The notes under the pieces: model-generated
Databases searched by the model: none
What the model saw: only the letters and a program-made list of their open reading frames with translations
Told to the model about the DNA's origin: nothing
Shown here: positions 52,364-62,010 of the stretch, one piece after another
Layout: each line of letters begins with the position of its first letter
Position numbering within the stretch: the stretch's first letter is position 1
DNA from: GMQP-bins7 sp963776565
GTDB taxonomy: Bacteria; Actinomycetota; Thermoleophilia; Gaiellales; Gaiellaceae
Reading direction: 5' to 3'
Length of the DNA: 64,000 nt
Assembly (NCBI GenBank): GCA_963776565.1
Contig: CAVZNF010000002.1
Location: 124,001-188,000 of the forward strand
Translations under genes and position numbers: made by a program

Positions 52364-53617
52364 CTACTTGAGGAAGCCCTCGTAGGAGCGCATCATCATC
52401 TGCGACTCCATCTGCCGCATGGTGTCGAGCGCGACGCCGACCACGATCAGCACCGAGGTTCCGCCGAGGGCGCGTGAGTTCGCCTGCGAGAACCCGGCGT
52501 AGCGGATGAACAGGCTCGGGAGCACTGCAACGGCGGCGAGGAAGAGGGATCCCGGAAGCGTGAGCCGTGACAGCACGCGGTCCAGGTACTGCGCAGTGGG
52601 CGGGCCGGGCCGGATGCCGGGGATGTAGCCGCCGTACTTACGCAGGTTGTCGGCCTGGTCCACGGGATTGAACTGGACCGCGGTGTAGAAGTACGTGAAG
52701 ATCACGATCAGCCCGCCTTCGATGAGGAGGTAGAGCCAGTTGCCAGGCTGGAAGTTCGTGTTCACGAAGTCGCGGGTCGCGGGGAAGTACTGCGCCATCG
52801 TCGGCGGGAACGCGAGGATCGCGGCCGCGAAGATGATCGGGATGACGCCCGCCATGTTCACGCGGAGCGGGAGATACGTCGAGCCACCGGCGGTCATCTT
52901 CCGGCCGACCATTCGCTTGGCGTACTGCACCGGAATGCGGCGCTGGCCCTCTTGAACGAAGACGACCGAGGCGCAGATGCCCACGGCGATCAGCGGGAAG
53001 AACAGCTTCTCCATCGGGCCGCCGTTCCACCACGCGACGATCCCGAGCGGCGCAGCCACGAGGATGGACGCGAAGATCAAGATCGAGATGCCGTTGCCGA
53101 TGCCGCGCTTCGTGATCAGCTCGCCGATCCACATGAGCAGAACGGTGCCGGCCGTGAGGGAAACGATGATGAGCACCATCTCGCCCGAGCCGGCGTTCAG
53201 CGCGCCCTGGCTGCGGAAGAGAAAGGCGTAGCCGGTCGCCTGCGCGGCGGCGAGGATGACCGTGAGGTACCGCGTGTACTGCGTGATCTTCGCGTAGCCG
53301 GCCTCGCCCTCCCGCTGCAGCTCACCGAGCCGTGGGATCACCACGGTCATCAGCTGCAGGATGATCGACGCCGTGACATACGGCATGATCCCGAGCGCGA
53401 AGAGGGAGAACTGCGAGAGCGCGCCTCCCGAGAAGAGGTTGAGGAGGCCCAGGACCGTGCCGCCGCGGCTCGAGAAGTAGTCCTCGATGGTCTGCGAGTC
53501 GACGCCCGGGGCAGGGATCCACGACCCGAGCCGGTAGGCGGCGAGCATCGCGGCCGTGAAGAGCACCCGCTTGCGGAGCTCCGGAACCCGCCAGGCGTTC
53601 GCGAGCCACGAGAACAT
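52364..53617 (-). CDS. secY: Protein translocase subunit SecY
   Basis: 417 residues, ten membrane segments; N-terminal VPELRKRVLFTAAMLAAYRL, and the TM2 PGVDSQT region; cytoplasmic loops QREGEAGYAKITQYTRYLTV and GGYIPGIRPGPPTAQYLDRV carry the conserved basic ribosome-contact residues. It forms the Sec channel with SecE and SecG. Follows rplO by three bases. Confidence 0.97.
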   Translation of the reverse strand: MFSWLANAWRVPELRKRVLFTAAMLAAYRLGSWIPAPGVDSQTIEDYFSSRGGTVLGLLNLFSGGALSQFSLFALGIMPYVTASIILQLMTVVIPRLGELQREGEAGYAKITQYTRYLTVILAAAQATGYAFLFRSQGALNAGSGEMVLIIVSLTAGTVLLMWIGELITKRGIGNGISILIFASILVAAPLGIVAWWNGGPMEKLFFPLIAVGICASVVFVQEGQRRIPVQYAKRMVGRKMTAGGSTYLPLRVNMAGVIPIIFAAAILAFPPTMAQYFPATRDFVNTNFQPGNWLYLLIEGGLIVIFTYFYTAVQFNPVDQADNLRKYGGYIPGIRPGPPTAQYLDRVLSRLTLPGSLFLAAVAVLPSLFIRYAGFSQANSRALGGTSVLIVVGVALDTMRQMESQMMMRSYEGFLK

Positions 53618-53620
53618 GCG

Positions 53621-54235
53621 TTACTCGGTCTCTTCCTCGACTGCCTCGGGCTCCGCCGCGACGTCCGGCTCCGCCTCGTCGGTCAGTTCCACCTCGGGCT
53701 CGTCGCTGACGGGCGCTGCGGCCTTGTGCTTCTTCTTCTTGCGCTCGACCGGCTCGCGCAGCCTCGTCACTGTCCCGCCGGCGGCCTCGATCTTCGCCAC
53801 GGCCGACTTGGAGAACGAGTGCGCCGTCACGGAGAGCTTCTTCGTGAGCTCACCCTCGCCGAGGATCTTCACGTCCACCGAAAGCTTGGAGATGAGCCCC
53901 GCTGCCTTGAGGGCGTCGAGCGTCACCTCCGCCCCGGCGTCGAAGCGCTCGTCGAGCGAGCCGACGTTGACGGGCTGGTTGTACGTGCGGAACGGCCCGA
54001 TCGGCATCGCGTCCGCGGACGTGTTCCCGCGGAGCTTGCCGACGCGCATGTCGATCGGCATCTGGCCGCCCTCGAATCCGGCCGGCATCTTGTGCGAGCC
54101 GGACCTCGACTTCTGGCCCTTGATCCCGCGGCCCGAGTAGCGCCCCTTCCCCGAGCCCAGGCCGCGGCCGATCCGCTTGCGGTCTTTCCGCGCCTGCGCG
54201 GGCTTCAGGTTGGAGAGATTCAGCTCGTCGCTCAC
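53621..54235 (-). CDS. rplO: 50S ribosomal protein L15 with long acidic tail
   Basis: 204 residues. The L15 core (LKPAQARKDRKRIGRGLGSG, KGQKSRSGSHKMPAGFEGGQ) fills the first 145; then a Lys-rich patch (ERKKKKHKAAA) and about 40 residues of Glu/Ala/Asp-rich tail not found in E. coli. GTG start 54235, eight bases after rpmD. Confidence 0.95.
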   Translation of the reverse strand: MSDELNLSNLKPAQARKDRKRIGRGLGSGKGRYSGRGIKGQKSRSGSHKMPAGFEGGQMPIDMRVGKLRGNTSADAMPIGPFRTYNQPVNVGSLDERFDAGAEVTLDALKAAGLISKLSVDVKILGEGELTKKLSVTAHSFSKSAVAKIEAAGGTVTRLREPVERKKKKHKAAAPVSDEPEVELTDEAEPDVAAEPEAVEEETE

Positions 54236-54243
54236 GTTGCTAC

Positions 54244-54423
54244 CTACGTCTCCTCGATGGTCACGAGATGGCGGACCTGCCGTAGCTGGCCTTGCAGCTC
54301 GGGGCAATCCTTGTGCTCGGCGCTCCGGCCGATCTTGCCGAGACCGAGCGCACGCAGCGTGCCGAGATGGCGATCGGACTGACCGATCCCACTACGCACC
54401 TGCGTGATCTTGAGCGCGCTCAC
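54244..54423 (-). CDS. rpmD: 50S ribosomal protein L30
   Basis: 59 residues: SALKITQVRSGIGQSDRHLG, TLRALGLGKIGRSAEHKD and PELQGQLRQVRHLVTIEET, the compact L30 fold. GTG start overlaps the rpsE stop (GTGA). Easily missed because of its size. Confidence 0.93.
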   Translation of the reverse strand: MSALKITQVRSGIGQSDRHLGTLRALGLGKIGRSAEHKDCPELQGQLRQVRHLVTIEET

Positions 54424-55022
54424 TCGGACGTCTCCTCCGGCTGTGGCGCCGTCGCCTCAGGCTCGGCGCTGACAGTCTCAGCCGTGGCGGTCTGCGCCGC
54501 TTCGGGCTTGTCGACAGCCACGGAGAACGGCAGGACCTCGCGGATCGTCTTGCCGCGAAGCGCAGCGACGTCCTCAGGGCGCACGAGACGCTTGAGCCCG
54601 TCGACGGTCGCCCGCGTCATGTTGATCGGGGTCGTCGTGCCGAGACTCTTCGAGAGGACGTCTCGGATGCCGGCGAGCTCGAGCACCGCGCGCGTTCCAC
54701 CACCGGCGATGACGCCGGTTCCCTCGCTGGCCGGGCGCAGGACGACGCGCGCGGCGTCGAACTTCCCGACGATCTCGTGCGTGATCGTCTGACCGTGCTT
54801 CGGCACGGTGAAGAGATTCTTGCGCGCATCTTCGACGGCCTTCGAGATCGCCAGCGGCACCTCTCGCGCCTTCCCGTAGCCCAGGCCGACACGGTCGACC
54901 TCGTCACCGATGACGACGAGCGCAGTGAACGAGAACCGCCGGCCGCCCTTCACGACCTTGGCGACGCGGTTGATCTCGATGACCCGCTCCTTGAGCTCGC
55001 GGGACTCGCTCGTTTCGGACAT
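54420..55022 (-). CDS. rpsE: 30S ribosomal protein S5
   Basis: 200 residues. The dsRBD-like N-domain (KERVIEINRVAKVVKGGRRF) and the C-domain with EGTGVIAGGGTRAVLELAGI and GTTTPINMTRATVDGL; then an Ala/Glu/Pro/Thr-rich tail of about 30 residues. It contributes to decoding fidelity. ATG start close to the end of rplR. Confidence 0.95.
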   Translation of the reverse strand: MSETSESRELKERVIEINRVAKVVKGGRRFSFTALVVIGDEVDRVGLGYGKAREVPLAISKAVEDARKNLFTVPKHGQTITHEIVGKFDAARVVLRPASEGTGVIAGGGTRAVLELAGIRDVLSKSLGTTTPINMTRATVDGLKRLVRPEDVAALRGKTIREVLPFSVAVDKPEAAQTATAETVSAEPEATAPQPEETSE

Positions 55023-55024
55023 GC

Positions 55025-55375
55025 TCAAAACTGGAGCCCTCCTTCGCGCGCGCCCTCGGCGAGAGCCTTCACGCGTCCGTGGTACAGGTAGCCGGCGCGA
55101 TCGAACACGCAAGCCTCGATGCTCGCTTTCTTCGCCGATTCCGCGAGCGCCTTGCCGACGGCGTTCGCCTGCTCGGTCTTCGAGCCGGAGCCCTCGACGC
55201 CCTTCCAGGTCGCGGAGGCGAGCGTGCGACCGGACTCGTCGTCGATCAGCTGGGCGCTGATCCCGCGGTTCGAGCGGAAGACGGCGAGGCGCGGCCTGTC
55301 GGCCGTTCCGGCGACCTTCCCGCGCACGCGCCGGTGGCGGCGCATGCGCGCCTGGCGCTTCGTCATGACGCTCAT
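55025..55375 (-). CDS. rplR: 50S ribosomal protein L18
   Basis: 116 residues: RQARMRRHRRVRGKVAGTAD, RPRLAVFRSNRGISAQLIDD, and ACVFDRAGYLYHGRVKALAEGAR. It binds 5S rRNA. ATG start overlaps the rplF stop by 4 bp. Confidence 0.96.
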   Translation of the reverse strand: MSVMTKRQARMRRHRRVRGKVAGTADRPRLAVFRSNRGISAQLIDDESGRTLASATWKGVEGSGSKTEQANAVGKALAESAKKASIEACVFDRAGYLYHGRVKALAEGAREGGLQF

Positions 55376-55905
55376 GCGCGCTTCCCGACCTTCCTGCGAA
55401 CCTGCTCGTCGCGGTAGCGAATGCCCTTGCCCTTGTACGGCTCGGGCGGACGCACCTTCCGCACCTCGGCTGCCGTCTGGCCGACCATCTGCTTGTCGAT
55501 GCCCTTGACGACGACCTGCGTCGGCACGGGCACGTCGAAGCTGATCCCCTTGCGCGGCTTGACGAGGACGGGATGCGAGTAGCCGACTGCAAGCTCGAGA
55601 TCGGTTCCCTTGAGCTGCGCCCGGTAGCCGACGCCCTGGATCTCGAGGTGCTTCTCGAATCCCTGCGTCACGCCTTCGACCATGTTCGCGATCAGTGTCC
55701 GCGTCAGCCCGTGGAGCGCGCGATCCTGACCGCGATCGGTCGGGCGCGTCACGACGATCTCCGTCTCCGTCTTCTCGACCTGCATCCGCGCGGGAACCTC
55801 CTGCGACAGCTCGCCGAGCGGCCCGTTCACCTGAACGCGCCCAGGGGAGATCGCCACCATGACGCCGGCGGGTAGATCGATGGGTCTGCGGCCGATTCGT
55901 GACAT
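55372..55905 (-). CDS. rplF: 50S ribosomal protein L6
   Basis: 177 residues, two repeated L6 domains: SRIGRRPIDLPAGVMVAISP at the N-terminus and PRKGISFDVPVPTQVVVKGI with KPPEPYKGKGIRYRDEQ-like end (RPPEPYKGKGIRYRDEQVRR). It sits near the sarcin-ricin loop. Two bases from rpsH. Confidence 0.96.
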   Translation of the reverse strand: MSRIGRRPIDLPAGVMVAISPGRVQVNGPLGELSQEVPARMQVEKTETEIVVTRPTDRGQDRALHGLTRTLIANMVEGVTQGFEKHLEIQGVGYRAQLKGTDLELAVGYSHPVLVKPRKGISFDVPVPTQVVVKGIDKQMVGQTAAEVRKVRPPEPYKGKGIRYRDEQVRRKVGKRA

Positions 55906-55907
55906 CG

Positions 55908-56324
55908 CTACCAGACGAACGCGATCACTTCGCCGCCCACGCCGCGCTCGGCGGCCTGGCGGTTCGTGATGACTCCGACGGAGGTGGACATGATCGCGGT
56001 ACCGAGCCCACCGAGAACGCGCGGCAGTCGGTCCTTCCTGGCGTAGACGCGGCGACCGGGCTTGGAGACGCGCTTGACGTTGGTGATGACGCGGCGGCGA
56101 TCGCGCGCGAACTTGAGCTCGACGACGAGCATGCGGTACGGGAGAGGCTGTCCTTTGTCGTCCGTGGCCTCGACGACGCGGAAGTCCTTGATGTAGCCCT
56201 CGTCCTTCAGGATGCGCGCGATCTCCTCCTTCATCTTGGAGGTCGGCATCGAGGCCGAGTCGTGCAGCGCACGGTTGGCGTTGCGAATCCTGGTCAGCAT
56301 GTCCGCGATCGGATCGGTGAGCAC
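55908..56324 (-). CDS. rpsH: 30S ribosomal protein S8
   Basis: 138 residues: LTDPIADMLTRIRNANRALH at the N-terminus and YARKDRLPRVLGGLGTAIMS in the C-terminal half. GTG start with AGGAGG at seven bases. A 16S central-domain binder and known spc-operon autoregulator in other bacteria. Confidence 0.96.
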   Translation of the reverse strand: MLTDPIADMLTRIRNANRALHDSASMPTSKMKEEIARILKDEGYIKDFRVVEATDDKGQPLPYRMLVVELKFARDRRRVITNVKRVSKPGRRVYARKDRLPRVLGGLGTAIMSTSVGVITNRQAAERGVGGEVIAFVW

Positions 56325-56334
56325 CTTGTTCCTC

Positions 56335-56520
56335 CTACCAGCTCGACTTCGTCATTCCCGGGATGGCGCCCTGGTGCGCGAGCTCGCGCAGGCAGATCCG
56401 GCAGACGCCGAACTTGCGATAGACCGCGCGCGGGCGACCGCACCGGTTGCAGCGCGTGTAGGCCCGCACCTCGTACTTGGCCTTGCGCTTCTGCTTGACG
56501 ACGAGAGACTTCTTGGCCAT
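56335..56520 (-). CDS. rpsZ: 30S ribosomal protein S14, zinc (type Z) form
   Basis: 61 residues with zinc ligands CNRCGRPRAVYRKFGVCRIC (two CxxC pairs), the short zinc-binding form. Follows rplE directly with adjacent codons. Confidence 0.96.
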   Translation of the reverse strand: MAKKSLVVKQKRKAKYEVRAYTRCNRCGRPRAVYRKFGVCRICLRELAHQGAIPGMTKSSW

Positions 56521-57111
56521 CTACTGTCCTTGTTCCCTTCTGGAGGCGGCGAACGGGAGGCCGAGCGCGCCGAGCAGCGCACGCCCACCCTCGTCGGTCT
56601 TCGCCGAGGTTGTGATCGCGACGTCGAGGCCGCGGATCGCCGGAACCTGGTCGTAGTCGATCTCCGGGAAGATGATCTGCTCCCGAATGCCGATCGAGTA
56701 GTTACCGCGACCGTCGAAGGACTCCGGATCGAGGCCGCGGAAGTCGCGGATGCGCGGGAGCGCGATCGACGCGAGCCGGTCGAGGAACTCGTACATCCGG
56801 GCGCCGCGCAGCGTGACACGTGCACCGACGGGCATCCCCTCGCGGAGCTTGAAGCTCGCGATGGACTTGGTCGCGCGGCGAACCTGCGCGCGCTGGCCGG
56901 CGATGATCGTGAGCTCGTCGATCGCGGCATCGAGCGCCTTGGCGTCCGTCTTCGCCTCGCCGACGCCCATGTTCAGCGTGACCTTCGTCACGCGCGGGAC
57001 GTCCATCGGCGTGGAGAAGCCGAGATCGGCCTGCAGCTGCGGGCGGATCTCGCTCTCGTAGCGCTCCTTCAGGCGCGGCACGTAGGTCTCTGCGGTCGGC
57101 GCGCTCGTCAT
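56521..57111 (-). CDS. rplE: 50S ribosomal protein L5
   Basis: 196 residues: VPRLKERYESEIRPQLQADL, the PRVTKVTLNMGVGEA strand and ARVTLRGARMYEFLDRLASI, FPEIDYDQVPAIRGLDVAIT. It binds 5S rRNA. Start ATG 57111 next to the rplX stop. Confidence 0.96.
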   Translation of the reverse strand: MTSAPTAETYVPRLKERYESEIRPQLQADLGFSTPMDVPRVTKVTLNMGVGEAKTDAKALDAAIDELTIIAGQRAQVRRATKSIASFKLREGMPVGARVTLRGARMYEFLDRLASIALPRIRDFRGLDPESFDGRGNYSIGIREQIIFPEIDYDQVPAIRGLDVAITTSAKTDEGGRALLGALGLPFAASRREQGQ

Positions 57112-57482
57112 CAGCGATCGATCTCCTGGCCGCAGCCCTCGCGCTTGCAGACGCGGACGTGCACGGTCTCGCCCTTCACTTCCTTCTCGGCCATGCCGAC
57201 GCGCGTCGGATTTCCGCACACGGGGCAGACGACCATGACGTTCGAGACCGGCACGGGAGCCGGCTTGTCGAGGATCCCGCCGGGGACGATCTGCGTTCCG
57301 CCCATGCGGGAGGAGTCGCGGATCGGGCGCGGCTTCGTGTGTCGTTTCGCGACGTTGAGGTTCTCGACGATGACACGGCGCTCCGACGGGCGCGCTTCGA
57401 CCACCCGGCCGCGCTTCCCGCGGTCCTTGCCGGTGATCATCTGCACCATGTCGCCCTTCTTCACCTTCATCTTCGTGGCCAT
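57111..57482 (-). CDS. rplX: 50S ribosomal protein L24 with C-terminal zinc-ribbon
   Basis: 123 residues. KOW motif (KKGDMVQMITGKDRGKRGRV) then CPVCGNPTRVGMAEKEVKGE and VHVRVCKREGCGQEID give four Cys in two pairs, as in Bacillus-type L24. An assembly initiator of the large subunit. Confidence 0.95.
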   Translation of the reverse strand: MATKMKVKKGDMVQMITGKDRGKRGRVVEARPSERRVIVENLNVAKRHTKPRPIRDSSRMGGTQIVPGGILDKPAPVPVSNVMVVCPVCGNPTRVGMAEKEVKGETVHVRVCKREGCGQEIDR

Positions 57483-57851
57483 CTAGAGAACCTCCGGCGC
57501 GAGAGAGACGATCTTCATGAAGTTCTTCTCGCGAAGCTCGCGCGCGACCGGGCCGAAGATGCGCGTCCCGCGCGGGTTGGACTGTGGGTCGATGAGGACG
57601 GCGGCGTTCTCGTCGAAACCGATGAGCGTGCCGTCGTCCCGGCTGTAGGGCTTCTTCGTCCTTACGACGACCGCGCGGACGACCTCGCCCTTCTTGACCG
57701 CACCCTGAGGCGTGGCCGTCTTCACGGTAGCAATGATCACGTCGCCCACCCGCGCGTAGCGCCGGTGGGAGCCGCCGAGCACGCGGATGCACAGGATCTC
57801 TCGAGCTCCCGTGTTGTCCGCCACCCGAAGACGCGACTCCTGCTGGATCAC
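57483..57851 (-). CDS. rplN: 50S ribosomal protein L14
   Basis: 122 residues: IQQESRLRVADNTGAREILC and the KGEVVRAVVVRTKKPYSRDD, and NPRGTRIFGPVARELREKNF blocks. Directly after rpsQ with 4-bp overlap. Confidence 0.97.
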   Translation of the reverse strand: MIQQESRLRVADNTGAREILCIRVLGGSHRRYARVGDVIIATVKTATPQGAVKKGEVVRAVVVRTKKPYSRDDGTLIGFDENAAVLIDPQSNPRGTRIFGPVARELREKNFMKIVSLAPEVL

Positions 57852-58530
57852 TTCGCGACCTCCACGATCTCCTGCAGACGCCAGCGCTTCATGCGGGAGA
57901 GCGGTCGCGTCTCGATGATGCGGACGACGTCCCCGAGCTTCGCCTGGTTCTCCTCGTCGTGCGCGTGCAGCCTCGTCGAGCGCTTGATCACCTTCTTGTA
58001 GCGCGGGTGCACCTTCACGGTGTCCACGCGGACGACGATGGTCTTGTCCGAGGCGGCGGAGACCACCGTGCCCTGGCGCTCCTGGCGACGGCCCCGCTCG
58101 TGCTCGGGCTTGGGGAGCCGCGCGATCGACTTGCGCTCGGCGGCGGGAACGCGCTTCGGTCGGGTCTTCTTGGGTCGCTCGGAACGGGGAGGCCGCTTCT
58201 TCTTCAGCTTCGGACCGGAGACGGCGGCCGCAACCTCGGCCGGTGGTGCCTCCTCTGCCTCCGCAGGCTCGTCGGCAGGCAGTGCCTCTTCCGCTTCGGC
58301 GGCAGGCTCTTCCTCCGCCTCGGCAGCCATCGGCTCCGGCTCGTCGGCCGGCGCTTCCTCCGCGGGTGCGGGCTCCTCGGCTTCGGCTTCGGCTCGGCCT
58401 CGGCCTCGGCGACGGGCTCTGCCTCGGCAGCCGGTTCCTCGACCTCGGGCGCGGTCTCCTCGACCACGTCCTCGGCCTGAGCCTCGTCGGATGTCTCTTC
58501 GATCTCGGTGTTCTCAGTCTCGTCAGCCAT
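57848..58530 (-). CDS. rpsQ: 30S ribosomal protein S17 with long acidic N-terminal extension (frame break near 58390)
   Basis: The S17 core (RQGTVVSAASDKTIVVRVDT, HPRYKKVIKRSTRLHAHDEE) occupies the last 85 residues. Ahead of it lies a Glu/Ala/Pro-rich then Lys/Arg/Pro-rich extension. It starts most naturally at ATG 58530, five bases after rpmC ends (ADETENTEIEETSDEAQAED), but a base seems missing within the GAG-GCC repeat around 58385-58400; adding one G joins the frames. As written, the open core frame begins at ATG 58330 (160 residues), which still includes all of S17. The extension is far longer than in E. coli (84 residues). Confidence 0.85.
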
Positions 58531-58534
58531 GTCG

Positions 58535-58729
58535 CTACTTTCCTCGGTCGCGCTCGTTCTGGACGGTCAGGATGCGCGCGATCTCGCGCTTTGCGTGGCG
58601 AAGGCGCGCGCTGTTCTCGAGCACGCCGGTCGCCGTCTGGAAGTGCAGGTTGAAGAGCTCCTGGCGTGTCTCGGCCATCTTGCGGCCGAGCTCGTCGTCG
58701 GTCAGGGCTCGCAGCTCTCTAGCTCTCAA
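58535..58729 (-). CDS. rpmC: 50S ribosomal protein L29
   Basis: 64 residues: RARELRALTDDELGRKMAET and QELFNLHFQTATGVLENSAR, RHAKREIARILTVQNERDRG. Sits by the nascent-chain exit tunnel. Overlaps rplP by 11 bp. Confidence 0.95.
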   Translation of the reverse strand: MRARELRALTDDELGRKMAETRQELFNLHFQTATGVLENSARLRHAKREIARILTVQNERDRGK

Positions 58730-59144
58730 AGAGATCCGCCTCCCTGCGCACGAACTTGGTCTTCAGCGGCAGCTTCTGCCCCGCGAGCCGGAGCGCCTCC
58801 TTGGCGAGCGGCTCGTCGACGCCGGCGAGCTCGAACATCACGCGACCAGGCTTCACGACTGCGACCCAGCCCTCGGGCGAGCCCTTGCCGGAGCCCATGC
58901 GCGTCTCGGCCGGCTTCTTGGTGAACGGCTTGTCCGGGAAGAGGTTGATCCACACCTTGCCGCTTCGGCGGATCTTCCTCGTCGCGGCGATACGGGCAGC
59001 CTCGATCTGGCGGTTGGTCACCCAACCGGCCTCGAGCGCCTTGAGCCCGTACTCGCCGAACTGCACCGTCGTCTGCCCGGTGGACATCCCGCGGCGGTGG
59101 CCTCGATGGTGCCGGCGGAACTTCGTCTTGCGCGGCATCAACAT
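58719..59144 (-). CDS. rplP: 50S ribosomal protein L16
   Basis: 141 residues: PRKTKFRRHHRGHRRGMSTG, GEYGLKALEAGWVTNRQIEA and GSGKGSPEGWVAVVKPGRVM. Two ATGs (59144 and 59138) are close together; the first overlaps the rpsC stop (TGATG). Positions A-site tRNA. Confidence 0.96.
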   Translation of the reverse strand: MLMPRKTKFRRHHRGHRRGMSTGQTTVQFGEYGLKALEAGWVTNRQIEAARIAATRKIRRSGKVWINLFPDKPFTKKPAETRMGSGKGSPEGWVAVVKPGRVMFELAGVDEPLAKEALRLAGQKLPLKTKFVRREADLFES

Positions 59145-60109
59145 CAGCTCGTGCCCTCCTCCGGCGTCGCCTCGGGCTGCAGGCCTCCGCAGGGAGCCTC
59201 CTGCACTGGAGCCTCTTGCACTTCGGGCTCGACCGGCGGGGCTGCCTCTGCGGCCGGCGGTGCCTCCGGGAGGTCACGGCGCGGCCTCTGCCCTGGCCGC
59301 CCGCCACCGGGGCGCTGCGGGCGCCGCTTCCGCGGGACGATGCCGAGCCCTTCGCGATCCTGCCCTCGACGTCCGCTCTCGCGCGATGCGCCGAGACCCT
59401 CTGCAGAGGAGCCGCGTCGCCGGCGAGCCTGATCCTGGTCGCCGAGGCGCGTGTCGCGCGCGGCGGGAGCGTCATAGCCCTCGGGCATGATCTCGCCCTT
59501 GTTGACCCAGACCTTCACGCCGATGATGCCGAAGGTCGTCTTCGCCTCCGCCTGTCCGTAGTCGATGTCCGCCCGGATCGTGTGCAGCGGCACGCGTCCC
59601 TCGGAGTACATCTCGCGCCGGCTCATCTCGCCGCCGCCGAGCCGGCCGCCCGCGGTGATCTTGATGCCCTGAGCGCCGGAGCGCATCGCGGAGGCGAGTG
59701 AGCGCTTCATGGCGCGGCGGAAGCTCACCCGGTTCTCGAGCTGCTCCGCGATCGACTGGGCGACGAGCTTGGCATCGAGCTCCGGCCTCTTGATCTCGTT
59801 GATGTTGATGTGGACGTTCTTCTTCGTGATCGCGTGCAGCTCACGCCGCAGCGCATCGACCTCGACACCGGACTTGCCGATGACGATGCCGGGGCGCGCG
59901 GTGTAGATGTCCACCGTGATCCGCTGCTTGTCCTTGCGGATGAGGATGTCCGAGAGGCCCGCGTGCGACAGCTTCCCGAGGATGTGCTCGCGGATGCGAA
60001 CGTCCTCGAGGAGGTAGGCGGCGAACTCGGGCTTGCCCGTCCACCAGTTCGACTTCCAGTCGTGGATGACGCCGACGCGGAAGCCGCCGGGGTGCACTTT
60101 CTGGCCCAT
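59144..60109 (-). CDS. rpsC: 30S ribosomal protein S3 with long C-terminal extension
   Basis: 321 residues. GQKVHPGGFRVGVIHDWKSN, KH domain (GIVIGKSGVEVDALRREL), and the C-domain with RMKRSLASAMRSGAQGIKIT-like text. S3 normally ends near residue 215-230; here about 95 more residues follow, first Arg/Gly-rich (RRRRGSSAEG, RKRRPQRPGGGRPGQRPRR), then Pro/Glu/Ala-rich (PAAEAAPPVEPEVQEAPV). ATG start overlaps rplV by one base. Confidence 0.95.
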   Translation of the reverse strand: MGQKVHPGGFRVGVIHDWKSNWWTGKPEFAAYLLEDVRIREHILGKLSHAGLSDILIRKDKQRITVDIYTARPGIVIGKSGVEVDALRRELHAITKKNVHININEIKRPELDAKLVAQSIAEQLENRVSFRRAMKRSLASAMRSGAQGIKITAGGRLGGGEMSRREMYSEGRVPLHTIRADIDYGQAEAKTTFGIIGVKVWVNKGEIMPEGYDAPAARDTRLGDQDQARRRRGSSAEGLGASRESGRRGQDREGLGIVPRKRRPQRPGGGRPGQRPRRDLPEAPPAAEAAPPVEPEVQEAPVQEAPCGGLQPEATPEEGTS

Positions 60110-60585
60110 CAGGCAACCGCCTCCTTCTTGCGTCGTCGGGTCTTGGCCTTCGGCTTCGCCTCCGCTGCCGGCGCAGACGTCTCGGCACTCGCTGCTGCTC
60201 GTCGCCGCCTCGGCGTCTGCTGCTCCGGCTGCTCGACGAGCACGATCGTCACGTGGCACATGCGCTTGCGGATGCGGTTGACGCGTCCGCGGGCGCGTGG
60301 CTTCCAGCGCTTGAGGGTCGGACCCTCGTCCGCGAACGCCGCCTCGACCACGAGGTCGTCGCCGTCGAGGCCGTGATTCGCCTCCGCGTTCGCCACCGCC
60401 GAGCGCAGAACCTTCTCGATGTCGATCGCGACGTCGCGCGTCGTGAACGCGAGAATCGTCCGCGCCTCGGGCACGCTGCGGCCGCGAATGTGGTCGAGCA
60501 CGAGCCGCGCCTTGCGGGCGGACGTGCGGACCCACTTCGCCTGCGCGTGGGCGCGTATCCGGTCGTCCTGGGCGGTCGCTGCCAT
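60109..60585 (-). CDS. rplV: 50S ribosomal protein L22 with basic/Ala-rich tail
   Basis: 158 residues. L22 core AKWVRTSARKARLVLDHIRG, GPTLKRWKPRARGRVNRIRK, HVTIVLVEQ; about 40 extra residues of Arg/Ala/Lys (RRRRAAASAETSAPAAEAKP, KAKTRRRKKEAVA). It lines the exit tunnel. Starts at the rpsS stop. Confidence 0.95.
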   Translation of the reverse strand: MAATAQDDRIRAHAQAKWVRTSARKARLVLDHIRGRSVPEARTILAFTTRDVAIDIEKVLRSAVANAEANHGLDGDDLVVEAAFADEGPTLKRWKPRARGRVNRIRKRMCHVTIVLVEQPEQQTPRRRRAAASAETSAPAAEAKPKAKTRRRKKEAVA

Positions 60586-60868
60586 CAGCGCTTCTTCACC
60601 TGGGTCGAGCGGTCACCGGCATGGCCGCGGAACGTTCGGGTCGGCGCGAACTCGCCAAGCTTGTGACCGACCATCTGCTCGGTCACGAAGACGGGGACAT
60701 GCTTGCGCCCGTCGTGGACCGCGATCGTGTGCCCGACCATCTCGGGAAAGATCGTGGACGAGCGCGACCAGGTGCGGATCATGCGCTTGTCGCCGCTCGC
60801 GTTCATCGCCTCGATCCGGCCGATGAGCCGGTCCTCGACGAAAGGCCCCTTCTTGGACGATCTGCTCA

Positions 60869-60869
<1 letters not shown>
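60585..60869 (-). CDS. rpsS: 30S ribosomal protein S19
   Basis: 94 residues: SRSSKKGPFVEDRLIGRIEA, MIRTWSRSSTIFPEMVGHTI, GHKLGEFAPTRTFRGHAGDR. GTG start overlaps the rplB stop. Confidence 0.96.
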
Positions 60870-61713
<844 letters not shown>

Positions 61714-61714
<1 letters not shown>

Positions 61715-62010
61715 CAGACGGCCGCCCCCTCGAAGATCTCGATCTCGTAGCCCTCGCGTAGCTCCACGATGGCCTTCTTCCAGCCTGGCCGCCGACCCGT
61801 CACGAAGCCGCGGCGCTTCGGCTTGGACTGCACCTTGATGATGTTCACGCTCGCCACCTTGACCTCGAAGAGCTCCTCCACGGCCTGGCGGATCTGCGTC
61901 TTGTGCGCGTCCTCGTGCACCTTGAACGTGTACTTGCGGGCGGTGATGAGCGAGTAGCTCTTCTCCGAGACCACCGGTGCGAGGAGGACCTGATTGGGAT
62001 GGAGGCTCAC
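61714..62010 (-). CDS. rplW: 50S ribosomal protein L23
   Basis: 98 residues: SLHPNQVLLAPVVSEKSYSL, KYTFKVHEDAHKTQIRQAVE, LFEVKVASVNIIKVQSKPKR. Docking site for trigger factor and SRP at the exit. GTG start overlapping rplD stop. Confidence 0.96.
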
